Assembly (NCBI GenBank): GCA_033557465.1
Contig: CM066031.1
Coordinates: forward strand, 1,669,726,800-1,669,790,799
DNA from: Ichthyophis bannanicus
Lineage: Eukaryota; Chordata; Amphibia; Gymnophiona; Ichthyophiidae
Direction: 5' to 3'
Length of the DNA: 64,000 nucleotides
The first letter of the stretch is position 1, and every line of letters begins with the position of its first letter. Shown in pieces: positions 30,803 through 39,835 of this stretch. The notes under the pieces were generated by a model. It searched no databases and was not told the origin of the DNA. It saw only the letters and a program-made list of their open reading frames with translations. The position numbers were made by a program, and so were the translations under genes.

Positions 30803-31131
30803 TCATCTCTGTTGATTTTATACATGTTTGATTGGGAGAGGAGATGAGAAGGTGGGACAACAATTTGAAAGTTACAATTTCTTAATCACTATGTTGCAGT
30901 GAATCAGTGCATGTACGCTACCGCTGTCAGAACAACTTCTACCAAGGCACTACACTTGGGCATATTTTGGCAGAGCTTCATTTCTCTTCCCCACCATATA
31001 CATAGCTTCACTTCTACTGCACAAGTTCTTCCCTAGCTCCCTTCCTATTAGCTGGACCATACCCACAATCTCTGCTGCTAGTTGTTTTGGCTGCAAACAG
31101 GGCAGGATCACTCCCACAGGGGAGGGGAGAA
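30803..31131. other. Non-repetitive-looking interval between G and C
   Basis: I see no ORF, no exon of the Emi-family gene on the minus strand and no repeat family I can name. It is likely original intron (or flank) of the host gene, or an old decayed repeat. With 30566-30673 it is the best candidate for host sequence in the right half of the window. Confidence 0.4.
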
Positions 31132-31494
31132 AGAGTAGTTACTCACCTGTAACAGGTGTTCTCCAGGAGCAGCAGGAATCAGTCCTCACATATGGGTGTC
31201 ATCGGCGCCGATGAAGCCCCAGTGGAGCATTTCCCCAGCTTTCTATGAAAGCCTTTGGGAATGCAGGCATGCATGCGCGGTTCCCTTCCCGCCTAAAGGC
31301 GCCATCTTACCTCAGTCAAATGACATAGCTAAGAACAGCACACAAAAATGAAAAATGAACTATGTACAACTGCAACTCCAAGGGAGGAGGGAGGGTTGTG
31401 AGGACTGATTCCTGCTGCTCCTGGAGAACACCTGTTACAGGTGAGTAACTACTCTTTCTCCAGGACCAAGCAGGAAGTCAGTCCTCACATATGG
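31132..31494. repeat. Left ITR and ICR of DIRS C
   Basis: The ITR begins AGAGTAGTTACTCACC and continues ACCTGTAACAGGT, TCCTCACATATGGG and ATCGGCGCCGAT. The ICR at 31400-31494 reads CACCTGTTACAGGTGAGT followed by CTTTCTCCAGGACCAAG, the complements of the left and right ends. Its minus-strand outer end also forms a CAGGTGAGT donor consensus. Confidence 0.83.
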
Positions 31495-31623
31495 GTGACT
31501 CCCCAGCTCTGGGCTACCGAGGAACCCAGGCTGAACAAGAGAACTCCCTCTAGTCCCAGCAACAAAGAAAGGCTTTTCAAGGACACAACCTCCACCGGTA
31601 GCCCAACAGAGGGCAGGAGTTGC

Positions 31624-32556
31624 CTAAACCTCAAAGAGATTCCGGAGTACTGCATGGCCAAAAGCACTGTCCCTACGGGACTCCCTCTCCAGACAGTAAT
31701 GGGCCGCAAAGGTCTGGCTTGAAGACCAAGTTGCAGCCCTGCAGATGTCTACCAAGGGCACAGAGCAGAGATGAGCCACTGAGGCAGCCATTGCCCTGAC
31801 ACGGTGGGCCGTGACCTGACCCTGCAAAGGAAGGTCAGCCGCCTTGTAAGCCCAGGTGATACAGTCAGCCACCCAGATGGACAAGGTACGCTTGGACACA
31901 GCCAACCCCAACTTATTGGGGTCAAAGGATACGAAGAGCTGAGTAGCCCTCCTATGCCCCTGCGTACGGTCAAGGTAGAAGAATAAGGCCCTCCTACAAT
32001 CCAGGGTATGCAGGACTGCTTCAGCCTGGCTTGCATGAGGCCTAGGGAAGAATGTTGGAAGAACCATCTCCTGATTGAGGTGGAAAGAGGAGACAACCTT
32101 TGGGAGGAACTTTGGATGAGTCCTGAGGACTACCCTGTTCCTATATATCCTGGTGTAAGGCCTATCACAGACCAGTGCCTGAAGCTCACTCACTCGCCTA
32201 GCCGAGGTAAGGGCTATCAGGAAGAGTGTCTTCCAGGATAGGAAGCGTAGTGGACAAGTAGCCATCGGCTCAAAAGGTGGGCGAGTCAGTTGCTGCAAGA
32301 CCACGTTCAACTCCCACTCAGGGGCAGGAGGACGGATAGGGGGCTTGAGCAAAAGCAAGCCCCTGAGAAAGCGGGACACCAAGGGGTGACCTGACAGAGA
32401 ATGTCCTTCCACCAGAGAGTGGTGAGCTGCTAGAGCTGAGAGGTGGACCCGAACAGAATTGGACTTAAGTCCCTGATTTGATAAGTGCAGTAAGTACTGA
32501 AGCACTACTGGCACAGTACAGGAGAAAGGATCCTCTGTACGTAGCTGACACCACAC
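31624..32556 (-). CDS. DIRS C tyrosine recombinase
   Basis: This uninterrupted frame of 310 codons begins within the amino-terminal SAM-like part (LQYLLHLSNQGLKSNSVRVH). Motifs are TSARRVSELQAL, TAHRVRAMAASVA (His-x-x-Arg) and ATWSSSQTFAAHYCLE (Trp and Tyr), ending FGHAVLRNLFEV. The region before the Met (32557-32690, with RKQST-type sequence) probably belongs to the protein, so the start is uncertain. All catalytic positions are present. Frame offset from RT matches A, B and D. Confidence 0.85.
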   Translation of the reverse strand: MWCQLRTEDPFSCTVPVVLQYLLHLSNQGLKSNSVRVHLSALAAHHSLVEGHSLSGHPLVSRFLRGLLLLKPPIRPPAPEWELNVVLQQLTRPPFEPMATCPLRFLSWKTLFLIALTSARRVSELQALVCDRPYTRIYRNRVVLRTHPKFLPKVVSSFHLNQEMVLPTFFPRPHASQAEAVLHTLDCRRALFFYLDRTQGHRRATQLFVSFDPNKLGLAVSKRTLSIWVADCITWAYKAADLPLQGQVTAHRVRAMAASVAHLCSVPLVDICRAATWSSSQTFAAHYCLERESRRDSAFGHAVLRNLFEV

Positions 32557-32684
32557 AGAAAACCTTTTCCACTTGAGAGCATAGGTTTTCCGAGTGGACT
32601 GTTTCCTAGAGGCTAGGACCTCCTCCTCAACTTCCGGAGGTAGGCCCCAGGGGGCCCAAAACTACCCTTGCAGCCTCCAGGCCA

Positions 32685-34631
32685 TCAAATTGAGAGCTTT
32701 GAGATTGGGGTGCAGAAGGGAACCCTGCTCCTGTGAGAGAAGGTCGGGTTGTAACCCCAAAGGCAGTGGGGGATCCACCGCCAGTTGAAGCAGAAGTGGA
32801 AACCAAGGCTGTCTCGGCCACCTGCAGGACCGAGGCCTTGTCCTGAAGACTCTTGGAGAGTCCGGGCCACCAAGGGCGTGGGAGGAAACGCATACAGGAG
32901 GCCCTGAGACCAGGGAATCAGAAAATCATCCGCTGCTATCCTCAGAGGATGCGGTTGCCTAGAGCAGAACTTTGGCAGTTGCTTGTTCAGTGGGCTGGCA
33001 AAGAGATCTATCAAAGGGAGACACCATTTCAGGAAGATCTTCTGAACTACTAAAGGATGCAGCTGCCACTCGTGGGGCTGCAGAATCCTGCTCAACCTGT
33101 CGGCCAGGCAGTTTTCCTGGCCTGGAAGATACACCGCCTTGAGGAGCATGTTGTGCTTGAGGGCAAAGGAACAAAGGTCTTGAGCTTCCCGACAGAGGAG
33201 TGTGGATCCAGTGCCGCCCTGTTTGTTCACATAAAACATGGCTACCTGGTTGTCTGTCCGAACCAGGAAAAATTGATGAGCCAGGGTAGGAGAGAAAGCT
33301 TTGAGTGCTAACCGAATAGCTCTGAGTTCGAGGAGATTGATCTGCTGTGCAGCCTCCCAAGGAGACCACAGGCCCTGGGTGTACTTGTTCAGACAATGAG
33401 CTCCCCAGCCCTGCATGGAGGCGCCTGTGGTTAGTACCACTGTGTAGCCAGGAATTTGAAAGGGCACCCTTTGCAGGAGATTGGGTGGGTGCAGCCACCA
33501 GTTGAGGGAGTCCAGAAATGGTCTGGACACCCTTATCCTGTCTCTGAGGCAGCCTGTGGCCTGCGACCACTGAGTCCGAAGGCACCACTGTGCAGGCCTC
33601 ATATGGAGCCTGGCATTGAGGGTCACATGTACTGTCGAAGCCATGTGGCCAAGCAGCCTCAGGCAGAGTCTGGCGGAGACCAAGGACCTGCTGAGGAACT
33701 GTTTCGCCAAGGACATCAATCTCTGGGCCCTGTCCTTTGGCAAGAAGGCCTTTGCCAGGATAGAGTCCAGCCTGGCCCCTATGAACTCCAAGTTCTGGGA
33801 GGGGAGCAAAGTGGACTTTGCGAAGTTTATGACAAACCCCAGGCTTTGAAGAAGAGCAATAGTTCTGAGGGTGGCTTGTCTGGCCTCTTGGCACGTCTGA
33901 CCCCTGATGAGCCAGTCGTCCAGATAGGGGAAGACAAAGATTCCCTGATTTCTCAGGTAGGCCGCCACCACCGCCAGGCACTTTGTGAAGACTCTAGGGG
34001 TGGAGGTGAGGCTGAAAGGCAGCACTCTGTACTGATAATGGTTTCCTCCCACAATGAACCTGAGGTACTTTCTGTGGTCTGGATGAATAAGGATGTGAGT
34101 GTATGCATCCTTTAGATCTAAGGAGCATAGCCAATCTCCCTGCTGGAGGTAGGGCAGAAGTGTTCCAAGAGTAAGCATCTTGAACTTTTCTTTCTCTAGG
34201 AACTTGTTGAGGTTCCTGAGGTCCAGAATGGGTCGAAGGCCACCGGTTCTCTTGGGCACCAGGAAATACCTGGAGTAGAATCCGTGACCTTGCAAGTGGG
34301 GAGGCACAGGCTCCACCGCCCTGTCCACCAACAGACCTTGAAGCTCTTGAAGGAGAAGGTCTGTGTGCAGGGGAGGCCTTGGAGGCTCCCCTGGGAAGTA
34401 AGGAGGAGGCAGTTGGTGAAAATGCAGTGGATAGCCCCTGTGGACTATGTCCAACACCCAACTGTCCCCGGTGATGAGGGGCCACTGGTGGGCAAAGAGG
34501 GCGAGGCGACCTCCTGTGCAGGGTTGGGAGAGCAGGGATGGAGAGGCTACGCTCAAAGAGTCAAAAACCCCCACCCTGCTGAGTGGTAGCAGGGGCCGGA
34601 GGCTTGGGGGTCTTCTGCCTATGGGGCCCAT
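32685..34631 (-). pseudogene. DIRS C RT/RNase H, catalytic Asp lost and 3' frameshift
   Basis: An open frame of 648 codons. RT motifs are intact: RPILDLRNLNKF, LDLKDAYTHILIHP and FPYLDDWLIRG. RNase H keeps LELRAIRLAL, RTDNQVAMFYVNKQGGTGS and LADRLSR. The first acidic motif reads LTTGAS instead of TTDAS, replacing the first catalytic Asp with Gly. The MT-like part begins LIDLFASPLN and goes out of frame after YAFPPTPLVARTL. The frame is long but unlikely to give a fully active enzyme. Confidence 0.83.
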
Positions 34632-36491
34632 TACCCTGCCCCTTGGCTTGCTGACCCTGGGGTGCAGCTTGGGCAGCCTGATATTGAGGGTACTGTTTGT
34701 AGGCAGTGCCCTTCCTCGGGTAAAAGGGCTTTTTACCCAAGCCCTTCTTTTTTATGAGAAGGGGCAGAGGTCTTCCTAGACAGCCTTGTCCGTGTAAGAT
34801 GCTCTGTTTCGAGCTGAGTGGCCTTCTCGGTCATGGGCTTGCCAAAAAGGTTTTCACCTCGGCAAAGGACATCAACCAACTTGTCCTGAACCCATGGCTC
34901 GAGGTCCGATGACTGCAGCCATGCCTGGCGTCGAGCCGCGATGCCGGCTGCCGCAACTCGGGCCGAAGCCTCCAAGCCATCGTAGGCGGCGTGGGACATG
35001 AACTTCGAGCAGTCCCGAATCCCTGAGGACAAGGACTTAAATCTCTGCAAGGGTTCCCCGGAGAGTCCAGCAGAGAACCTGGCCAACTCCTTGGCCAGGT
35101 CCCGCAAGTACATGCCCATGTACAGCTGGTACGACTGGACACGGCAAGCAAGCATCGAGCCCTGGAAGCACTTTCTACCGATGCCATTGAGGTTTCGGGC
35201 CTCCCTGACAGGGGGCACCGCAGAGTGCATCTTCTGGCTCTTCAGACGATGCATGGCCGATTCCACAACCATAGAATGGTGTGGTAGCTGTGCCTTCTGA
35301 AAGCCAGGGCTCTTCCTGAGTCGATAGATCGAGTCGACTCGCTTGCTTAGAACCGGCACTGAGGCCGGTGCCTCCCACATACGGAAGAGGAGCCGTTCCA
35401 GCATCGGAGGAACCGGGACAGTAAAGGCCTCCTTCGGAGGAGAGTCATACTGCAGTGCCTCGAGCTCTTCAGCTCGAGGCTCTTCCTCGGGGTCCGCCGG
35501 AACAGCCAAGGCAGTGGCCATATCCTGGATGAACTCCGGGAACAGAGTATCCTCCGGAGGGGATCTACTCCGGGGCTCAGACTGCGGTGAGTCCGACGGG
35601 ACGCACCGAGTCTTGAACGTATCAGGAGACTTCTCGTCCTCCGTCTCCCAGGCGGACTTGTCCGAGGAAGAGTCAGGGTCCGACCCCGGGGGGGCCCTGG
35701 AGCACCCGCCCCGACGCCGGAGGCACCGGCATCGACGCCCTCGGTCCCGAACGGGAGGTCGAGGGAGACCGCGACCGAGGTCGACTTCGAGCCATGATGG
35801 ACTCGAGTATCGGCTCGGTCTCCGGGGTCGACTTCGAAGTTGATGTCCCGGTGGTCGGGGCAGATGCGCCCGACATGCTGACCATCAGTGCCCGCTGCTG
35901 CTCCATGAAGGCAAACAGTCTGCTCTCCAAGGCTGTCATCCTGAGACTCAGCTCGGGAGACGTAGCAGCCACCGACTCGGGCCCCAGCGGCGCCGGGCCC
36001 GACGTCAGCTCTCTGGGAGGAGAGTCCTCGAGGACTATGGGGCTTACGTGTCCAGCAGACTCCGGCTCCACGCGAGGAACTCTGGCAGGCTTCTCTTGTT
36101 CCACGGGCCCGGGGCGACGATCAGGGGTCTTAGACCTGGCCCTCGAGGAGCCAGGGACCTCCTGCAATGACGCCCTCGTGAGCCGCTTCTTCCACTTATG
36201 TTCCCGGTCGGGGGAACCCCTGTCCGAGGAGCTTCGACGGCGCTCAGGATCGGAATCCCGAGATGTCGAGTCCTCAGACGAGGTCCGGGCCCGGCCGGAG
36301 GCTGAGTCCAAGAAAAGCCTTTCTTTTTGCTGCTGGCGACTTCGGAGTGCCTTGGAAGACATCTTCCCATATGGCCCGCACGACTTAGGGTCGTGATCAG
36401 GGCCGAGGCACCGAAGGCAGCAGTCGTGTGTGTCGGTGAGAGACATTAATTTCTTACACCGATCACACTTTTTAAAGCCACTGGAAGCCAT
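34560..36491 (-). pseudogene. DIRS C Gag-like protein, frameshifted
   Basis: The likely start is the ATG at 36491 (MASSGFKKCDRCKKLM). The finger-like region is CDRC, DTHDCCLRCLGPDH, CGPYGK. A charged Ser/Arg linker (RRRSSSDRGSPDREHKWKKR) follows, then LRMTALESRLFAFMEQQRAL, a probable coiled coil. After a frameshift near 35600 come SIYRLRKSPGFQKAQLPHHSMV and VDVLCRGENLFGKPM. The frame breaks again near 34750. Its twin in D is intact. Confidence 0.77.
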
Positions 36492-36719
36492 CGGGGAAAA
36501 AAGAGTCCCCGCGAGGTCAAAGGACCGGCCTTCCAGGGAAAAATGGAAAAAAGGGCGCGAACGCCAGCCACGAAGGGCAAAAACCGAAAAAGAAGAATCG
36601 GGCTCGATACCGGCATACCGAACCCGGCGGGAGGGGAACCGGCGTCGAACCGGGAGAAAAAATAGCGATAATTGCCGAAAAAAATCTACTTTTAACCGGG
36701 AGAACAGGACACACGTCCG

Positions 36720-36900
36720 GTGGGCTTCTCGGAAAAAAAGACTGAGGTAAGATGGCGCCTTTAGGCAGGAAGGGAACCGCGCATGCGTGCCTGCATTCCC
36801 AAAGGTTTTCATAGAAAGCTGGGGAAATGCTCCGCTGGGGCTTCATTGGCGCCGATGACACCCATATGTGAGGACTGACTTCCTGCTTGGTCCTGGAGAA
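36720..36900. repeat. Right ITR of DIRS C
   Basis: This inverted partner of 31132-31320 contains CGCGCATGCGTGCCTGCA, TTGGCGCCGATGACACC and ends TTGGTCCTGGAGAA at 36900. Confidence 0.82.
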
Positions 36901-37002
36901 TGAGGTAGAACACTTTGGAATGTCTGCATACAAATACTAGAAATCTTAAAAATAGGATGGGAGAGTTAAGACTACATAACACTGAACAAGGAGATGGCAA
37001 AA
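36901..37002 (+). mobile_element. CR1-type LINE endonuclease fragment
   Basis: The plus strand reads ECLHTNTRNLKNRMGEL, resembling the start of a CR1 endonuclease domain. It is only about 100 bases, trapped between the right end of C and the left end of E, so both elements probably inserted in or beside it. The rest of the LINE is expected beyond the right end of E, outside the window. Confidence 0.5.
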
Positions 37003-37600
37003 TTAGTTCTTACCTGTTAATTGTTTTTCCTTAAGTTCCTCCAGGCCAGTCCAGTTACGCATGGGTTTTCACCATTCACCAGCAGCTGAGAACTGGGAAT
37101 GTCAGACTTCTGATGTAGCAGTACAAAAGCTCCCTCTTTAGCTCAGGACTCCAGTATCCTACTGACAAAACAGCCTCCAGATACATTCAACAAGGACCTT
37201 CTACAACCTTATAGCAAACTTAGACAAGAGAGACCAGAAGAGATGCATAGCCCCCCCCCCCCCCGAACTATATGAACAAAATATTCTACAGTATATACAG
37301 TGAAAGACCTAGACAGGCAGACTGGGCCATACTTGCCGAGATGCCCCCAATTCCTTAGGGGTCACGCCGAAACTGTAATGCTGTACATCTTCACTGAGGT
37401 GCCTTCACGCCCTTCAGGCACACCAACCGGCTGGATACTTTCCCCAACAACAATTGAAGCTCTGCAACAAAGGATAAGGCAGAAAAAACTAACAGGGTGA
37501 GTTCTGGACTGGCCTGGAGGAACTCAAGGAAAGACAGTTAGCAGGTAAGAACTAATTTTGCCTTCCTAATCAATCCTCCAGGCCAGTCCAGTTCCACATG
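37003..37600. repeat. Left ITR and ICR of DIRS E
   Basis: The end begins CAAAATTAGTTCTTACC, then TTCCTTAAGTTCCTCCAG. The ICR at 37501-37600 contains its complement (AACTCAAGGAAAGACAG, GGTAAGAACTAATTTTG) followed by CCTTCCTAATCAATCCTCC, which predicts the unseen right end. A C homopolymer at about 37250-37264 lies in the spacer. The ends share the TTCCTTAAG motif with H but not the ACCTGT palindrome of lineage I. Confidence 0.72.
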
Positions 37601-37619
37601 GGACATATCAAAGGAGTAA

Positions 37620-38293
37620 TCAGACACAGGAGGGACCCGCGAGACTGGCCTGAAGCACTGAGGCCCCAAAACACACATCCTCTGCTGCCTGAATATCCAA
37701 GTGGTAATGCCTTGTGAAGGTATGCAAGGACGACCATGTCGCAGCTTTGCAAATATCCGCTGGTGGCACTAACCTATTTTCCATACAGGAAGCTGCCTGC
37801 GATCGGGTGGAATGGGCCCAAAGCCCCACTGATGGGGTCTTCCCATGGAGCTCATAGACAGAGCAGATGGCCTGCTTTACCCAATGGGCAATAGAGGCCT
37901 TGGAAGGCGCTTCTCCCTTGTGTGGGCCTCCAAACACAAACAGTCGATCCGACTTATGAAAAGGCTCTGTCCCTTTAAGGTATCTCCACAAAACCTTGCG
38001 CAGATTAAGCAGGTGCCCTTGACGGTCTTCCTCGGAATCCCCGAGCCCGGGAAAGGCCAGTAGCAAGACTATCTGATTCAGATGAAAACGGGAGATCACT
38101 TTGGGAAGAAAGGAGGGAACAGGACGCAAAACTACCTTCTCCTTGGAAAGAAGTAAAAAAGACTCACAGCAGGAAAGAGCCTGTTGCTCCGAAATTCGCC
38201 TTGCCAAGCAAAGTGCAATCAAAAAGATGGACTTCAACATGAGATTCTTCAAACATGCCCTGGCAAGAGGCTCAAACAGTTCACCTGTGAGAA
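37620..38293 (-). pseudogene. DIRS E tyrosine recombinase, carboxy two-thirds
   Basis: An open frame of 210 codons with LARRISEQQALSC (Arg region), WAHSTRSQAASCM (His-x-x-Arg), and ATWSSLHTFTRHYHLD (Trp and nucleophile Tyr). The ending GASVLQASL differs from lineage I. The upstream part of the protein lies at 44075-44420 because D inserted in this gene. Removing D would rejoin the two parts in the same frame. All catalytic residues are present, so the gene may have been intact when D arrived. Confidence 0.8.
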
Positions 38294-38661
38294 AGCGTAG
38301 TTACTCACCTGTAACAGGTGTTCTCCAGGAGCAGCAGGAATCAGTCCTCACATATGGGTGACGTCGGCGCCGACGGAGCCCTCGCGGAGCAATTTTCCCC
38401 AGCTTTCACAGAAAGCCTTTGGGAATTGCAGCGCGCATGCGCGGTCGCCTTCCCGCCCAAGGGTGCCATCTTAGCCAGTCTGATGACATAGCTAAAAGAC
38501 AGCATAAAAATTTGCAAAAAAACTTAAGCAGATGATTGCAACTCCACGGGGAGGAGGGAGGGTTGTGAGGACTGATTCCTGCTGCTCCTGGAGAACACCT
38601 GTTACAGGTGAGTAACTACGCTTTCTCCAGGACCAAGCAGGAAGTCAGTCCTCACATATGG
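38294..38661. repeat. Left ITR and ICR of DIRS D
   Basis: The ITR runs from AGCGTAGTTACTCACC through ACCTGTAACAGGT, TCCTCACATATGGG and GTCGGCGCCGAC. The ICR (38567-38661) joins CACCTGTTACAGGTGAGT to CTTTCTCCAGGACCAAG. Read on the minus strand it reproduces the right end GGTCCTGGAGAAA joined to the left end GCGTAGTTACTC. The spacer between ITR and ICR is AT-rich, then GGGGAGGAGGGAGG. Confidence 0.87.
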
Positions 38662-38798
38662 GACTCCCAAGCTTAAGGCTACCGGAGACCCTAAGCACAA
38701 AAATGAGCTCCCTCGAGCTCGGCAGTACAGAAGGATGGAATCTTCGCTGACTTATTACCCACCGGTAGCCCCCATCCGGGATGGAGGGTAGGAGTTGC

Positions 38799-39806
38799 TC
38801 AAACCTCGAAGAGATTTCGGAGGACTGCCTGTCCGAAAGCACTGTCCCTGCGGGACTCCCTCTCGAGACAGTAATGGACCGCAAAAGTCTGGCTCGAAGA
38901 CCAAGTAGCGGCCCGGCAGATTTCTGCCAGCGGAACAGAGCGGAGGTAAGCCACTGACGTAGCCTTCGCCCGAACACAATGAGCCGTGACTCGACTTTCT
39001 AAGGAGAGTCCGGCTGCCCCATAAGCCCAAGCGATACAGTCAGCAACCCAGATGGACAGAGTACGCTTGGAGACAGGGAGCCCCAATTTATTGGGGTCAA
39101 AAGACACAAAAAGCTGAGCAGCTTTACGGTGCTCCCGCGTACGGTCAAGGTAGAAGTTCAATGCCCTTCTACAGTCCAGGGTATGCAGGACTCGTTCAGC
39201 TCGGCTGGAGTGAGGCCTGGGAAAGAAGGTTGGAAGTACCACCTCCTGATTGATGTGAAAAGGGGAGACAACTTTTGGAAGAAATTTTGGGTGAGTCCGT
39301 AGGACTACCCTATTTTTGTAGAACCGAGTGAAGGGAGGATCAGACATGAGGGCCTGCAATTCACTGACGCGTCTAGCGGAAGTGAGGGCTTTCAGGAATA
39401 AGGTTTTCCACGAAAGAAAACGCAGAGAACAGGTAGCCATCGGTTCAAAAGGCGGACAGGTGATCCGCTGTAAAACCACATTCAGATCCCAGTCAGGTGC
39501 TGGCGGGCACAGAGGTGGTTTTAGTAGAAGGAGACCTCGGAGAAACCGTGCTACAAGAGGGTCGCTGGAAAGAGGTCTGCCGTCCACCGGCACATGGTGT
39601 GCTGACAGAGCACTGAGGTGGACCTTGACTGAGTTGGACTTAAGTCCCAGATTAGAGAGGTAGAGCAGGTACTGCAAGATCACCGACACCGAGCAGGAGA
39701 AGGGATCCTGAGACTGCTGTACACACCAAACGGAAAAGCGACGCCATTTAAGGGCGTAGCATTTGCGGGTAGAAGGTCGCCGAGAAGCTAGGACGACCTC
39801 TTCCAC
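38799..39806 (-). CDS. DIRS D tyrosine recombinase
   Basis: This 335-residue integrase of the phage-type tyrosine recombinase fold inserts circular element DNA. The amino-terminal DNA-binding part spans about residues 10-105 (RRPSTRKCYALKWRRF onward). Catalytic positions are Arg145 or Arg146 (TSARRVSELQ), His276 and Arg279 (TAHCVRAK), Trp302 and nucleophile Tyr312 (AVHYCLE). It ends FGQAVLRNLFEV. The chosen Met at 39806 is the first in this frame, 30 bases after the RT stop; A and B have longer overlapping frames. The frame is in the same register relative to RT as in A-C. Confidence 0.9.
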   Translation of the reverse strand: MEEVVLASRRPSTRKCYALKWRRFSVWCVQQSQDPFSCSVSVILQYLLYLSNLGLKSNSVKVHLSALSAHHVPVDGRPLSSDPLVARFLRGLLLLKPPLCPPAPDWDLNVVLQRITCPPFEPMATCSLRFLSWKTLFLKALTSARRVSELQALMSDPPFTRFYKNRVVLRTHPKFLPKVVSPFHINQEVVLPTFFPRPHSSRAERVLHTLDCRRALNFYLDRTREHRKAAQLFVSFDPNKLGLPVSKRTLSIWVADCIAWAYGAAGLSLESRVTAHCVRAKATSVAYLRSVPLAEICRAATWSSSQTFAVHYCLERESRRDSAFGQAVLRNLFEV

Positions 39807-39835
39807 CTCTGCCGGCAGGAGAAGGGGAGCAAGGA

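Larger units (their letters stand above)
31132..36900 (-). mobile_element. DIRS retrotransposon C, near full length, lineage Ib
   Basis: This 5.8-kb element has ITRs at 31132-31320 and about 36720-36900, an ICR at 31400-31494, YR at 31624-32556, RT/RNase H at 32685-34631 and gag at 34560-36491. YR and most of RT are open. Gag and the MT-like region have frameshifts, and the first RNase H catalytic Asp is changed to Gly. The left junction GGAGAA and right terminus GGAGAA share six bases with no duplication. It is close in sequence to D but older. Confidence 0.87.

Noticed and set aside
30574..30863. Cys-Val and His-Thr repeat proteins
   Set aside because: They are translations of a GT microsatellite.
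30803..31131. Further exon of the Emi-family gene
   Set aside because: No minus-strand frame here with flanking splice sites resembles an F-box or other Emi sequence.
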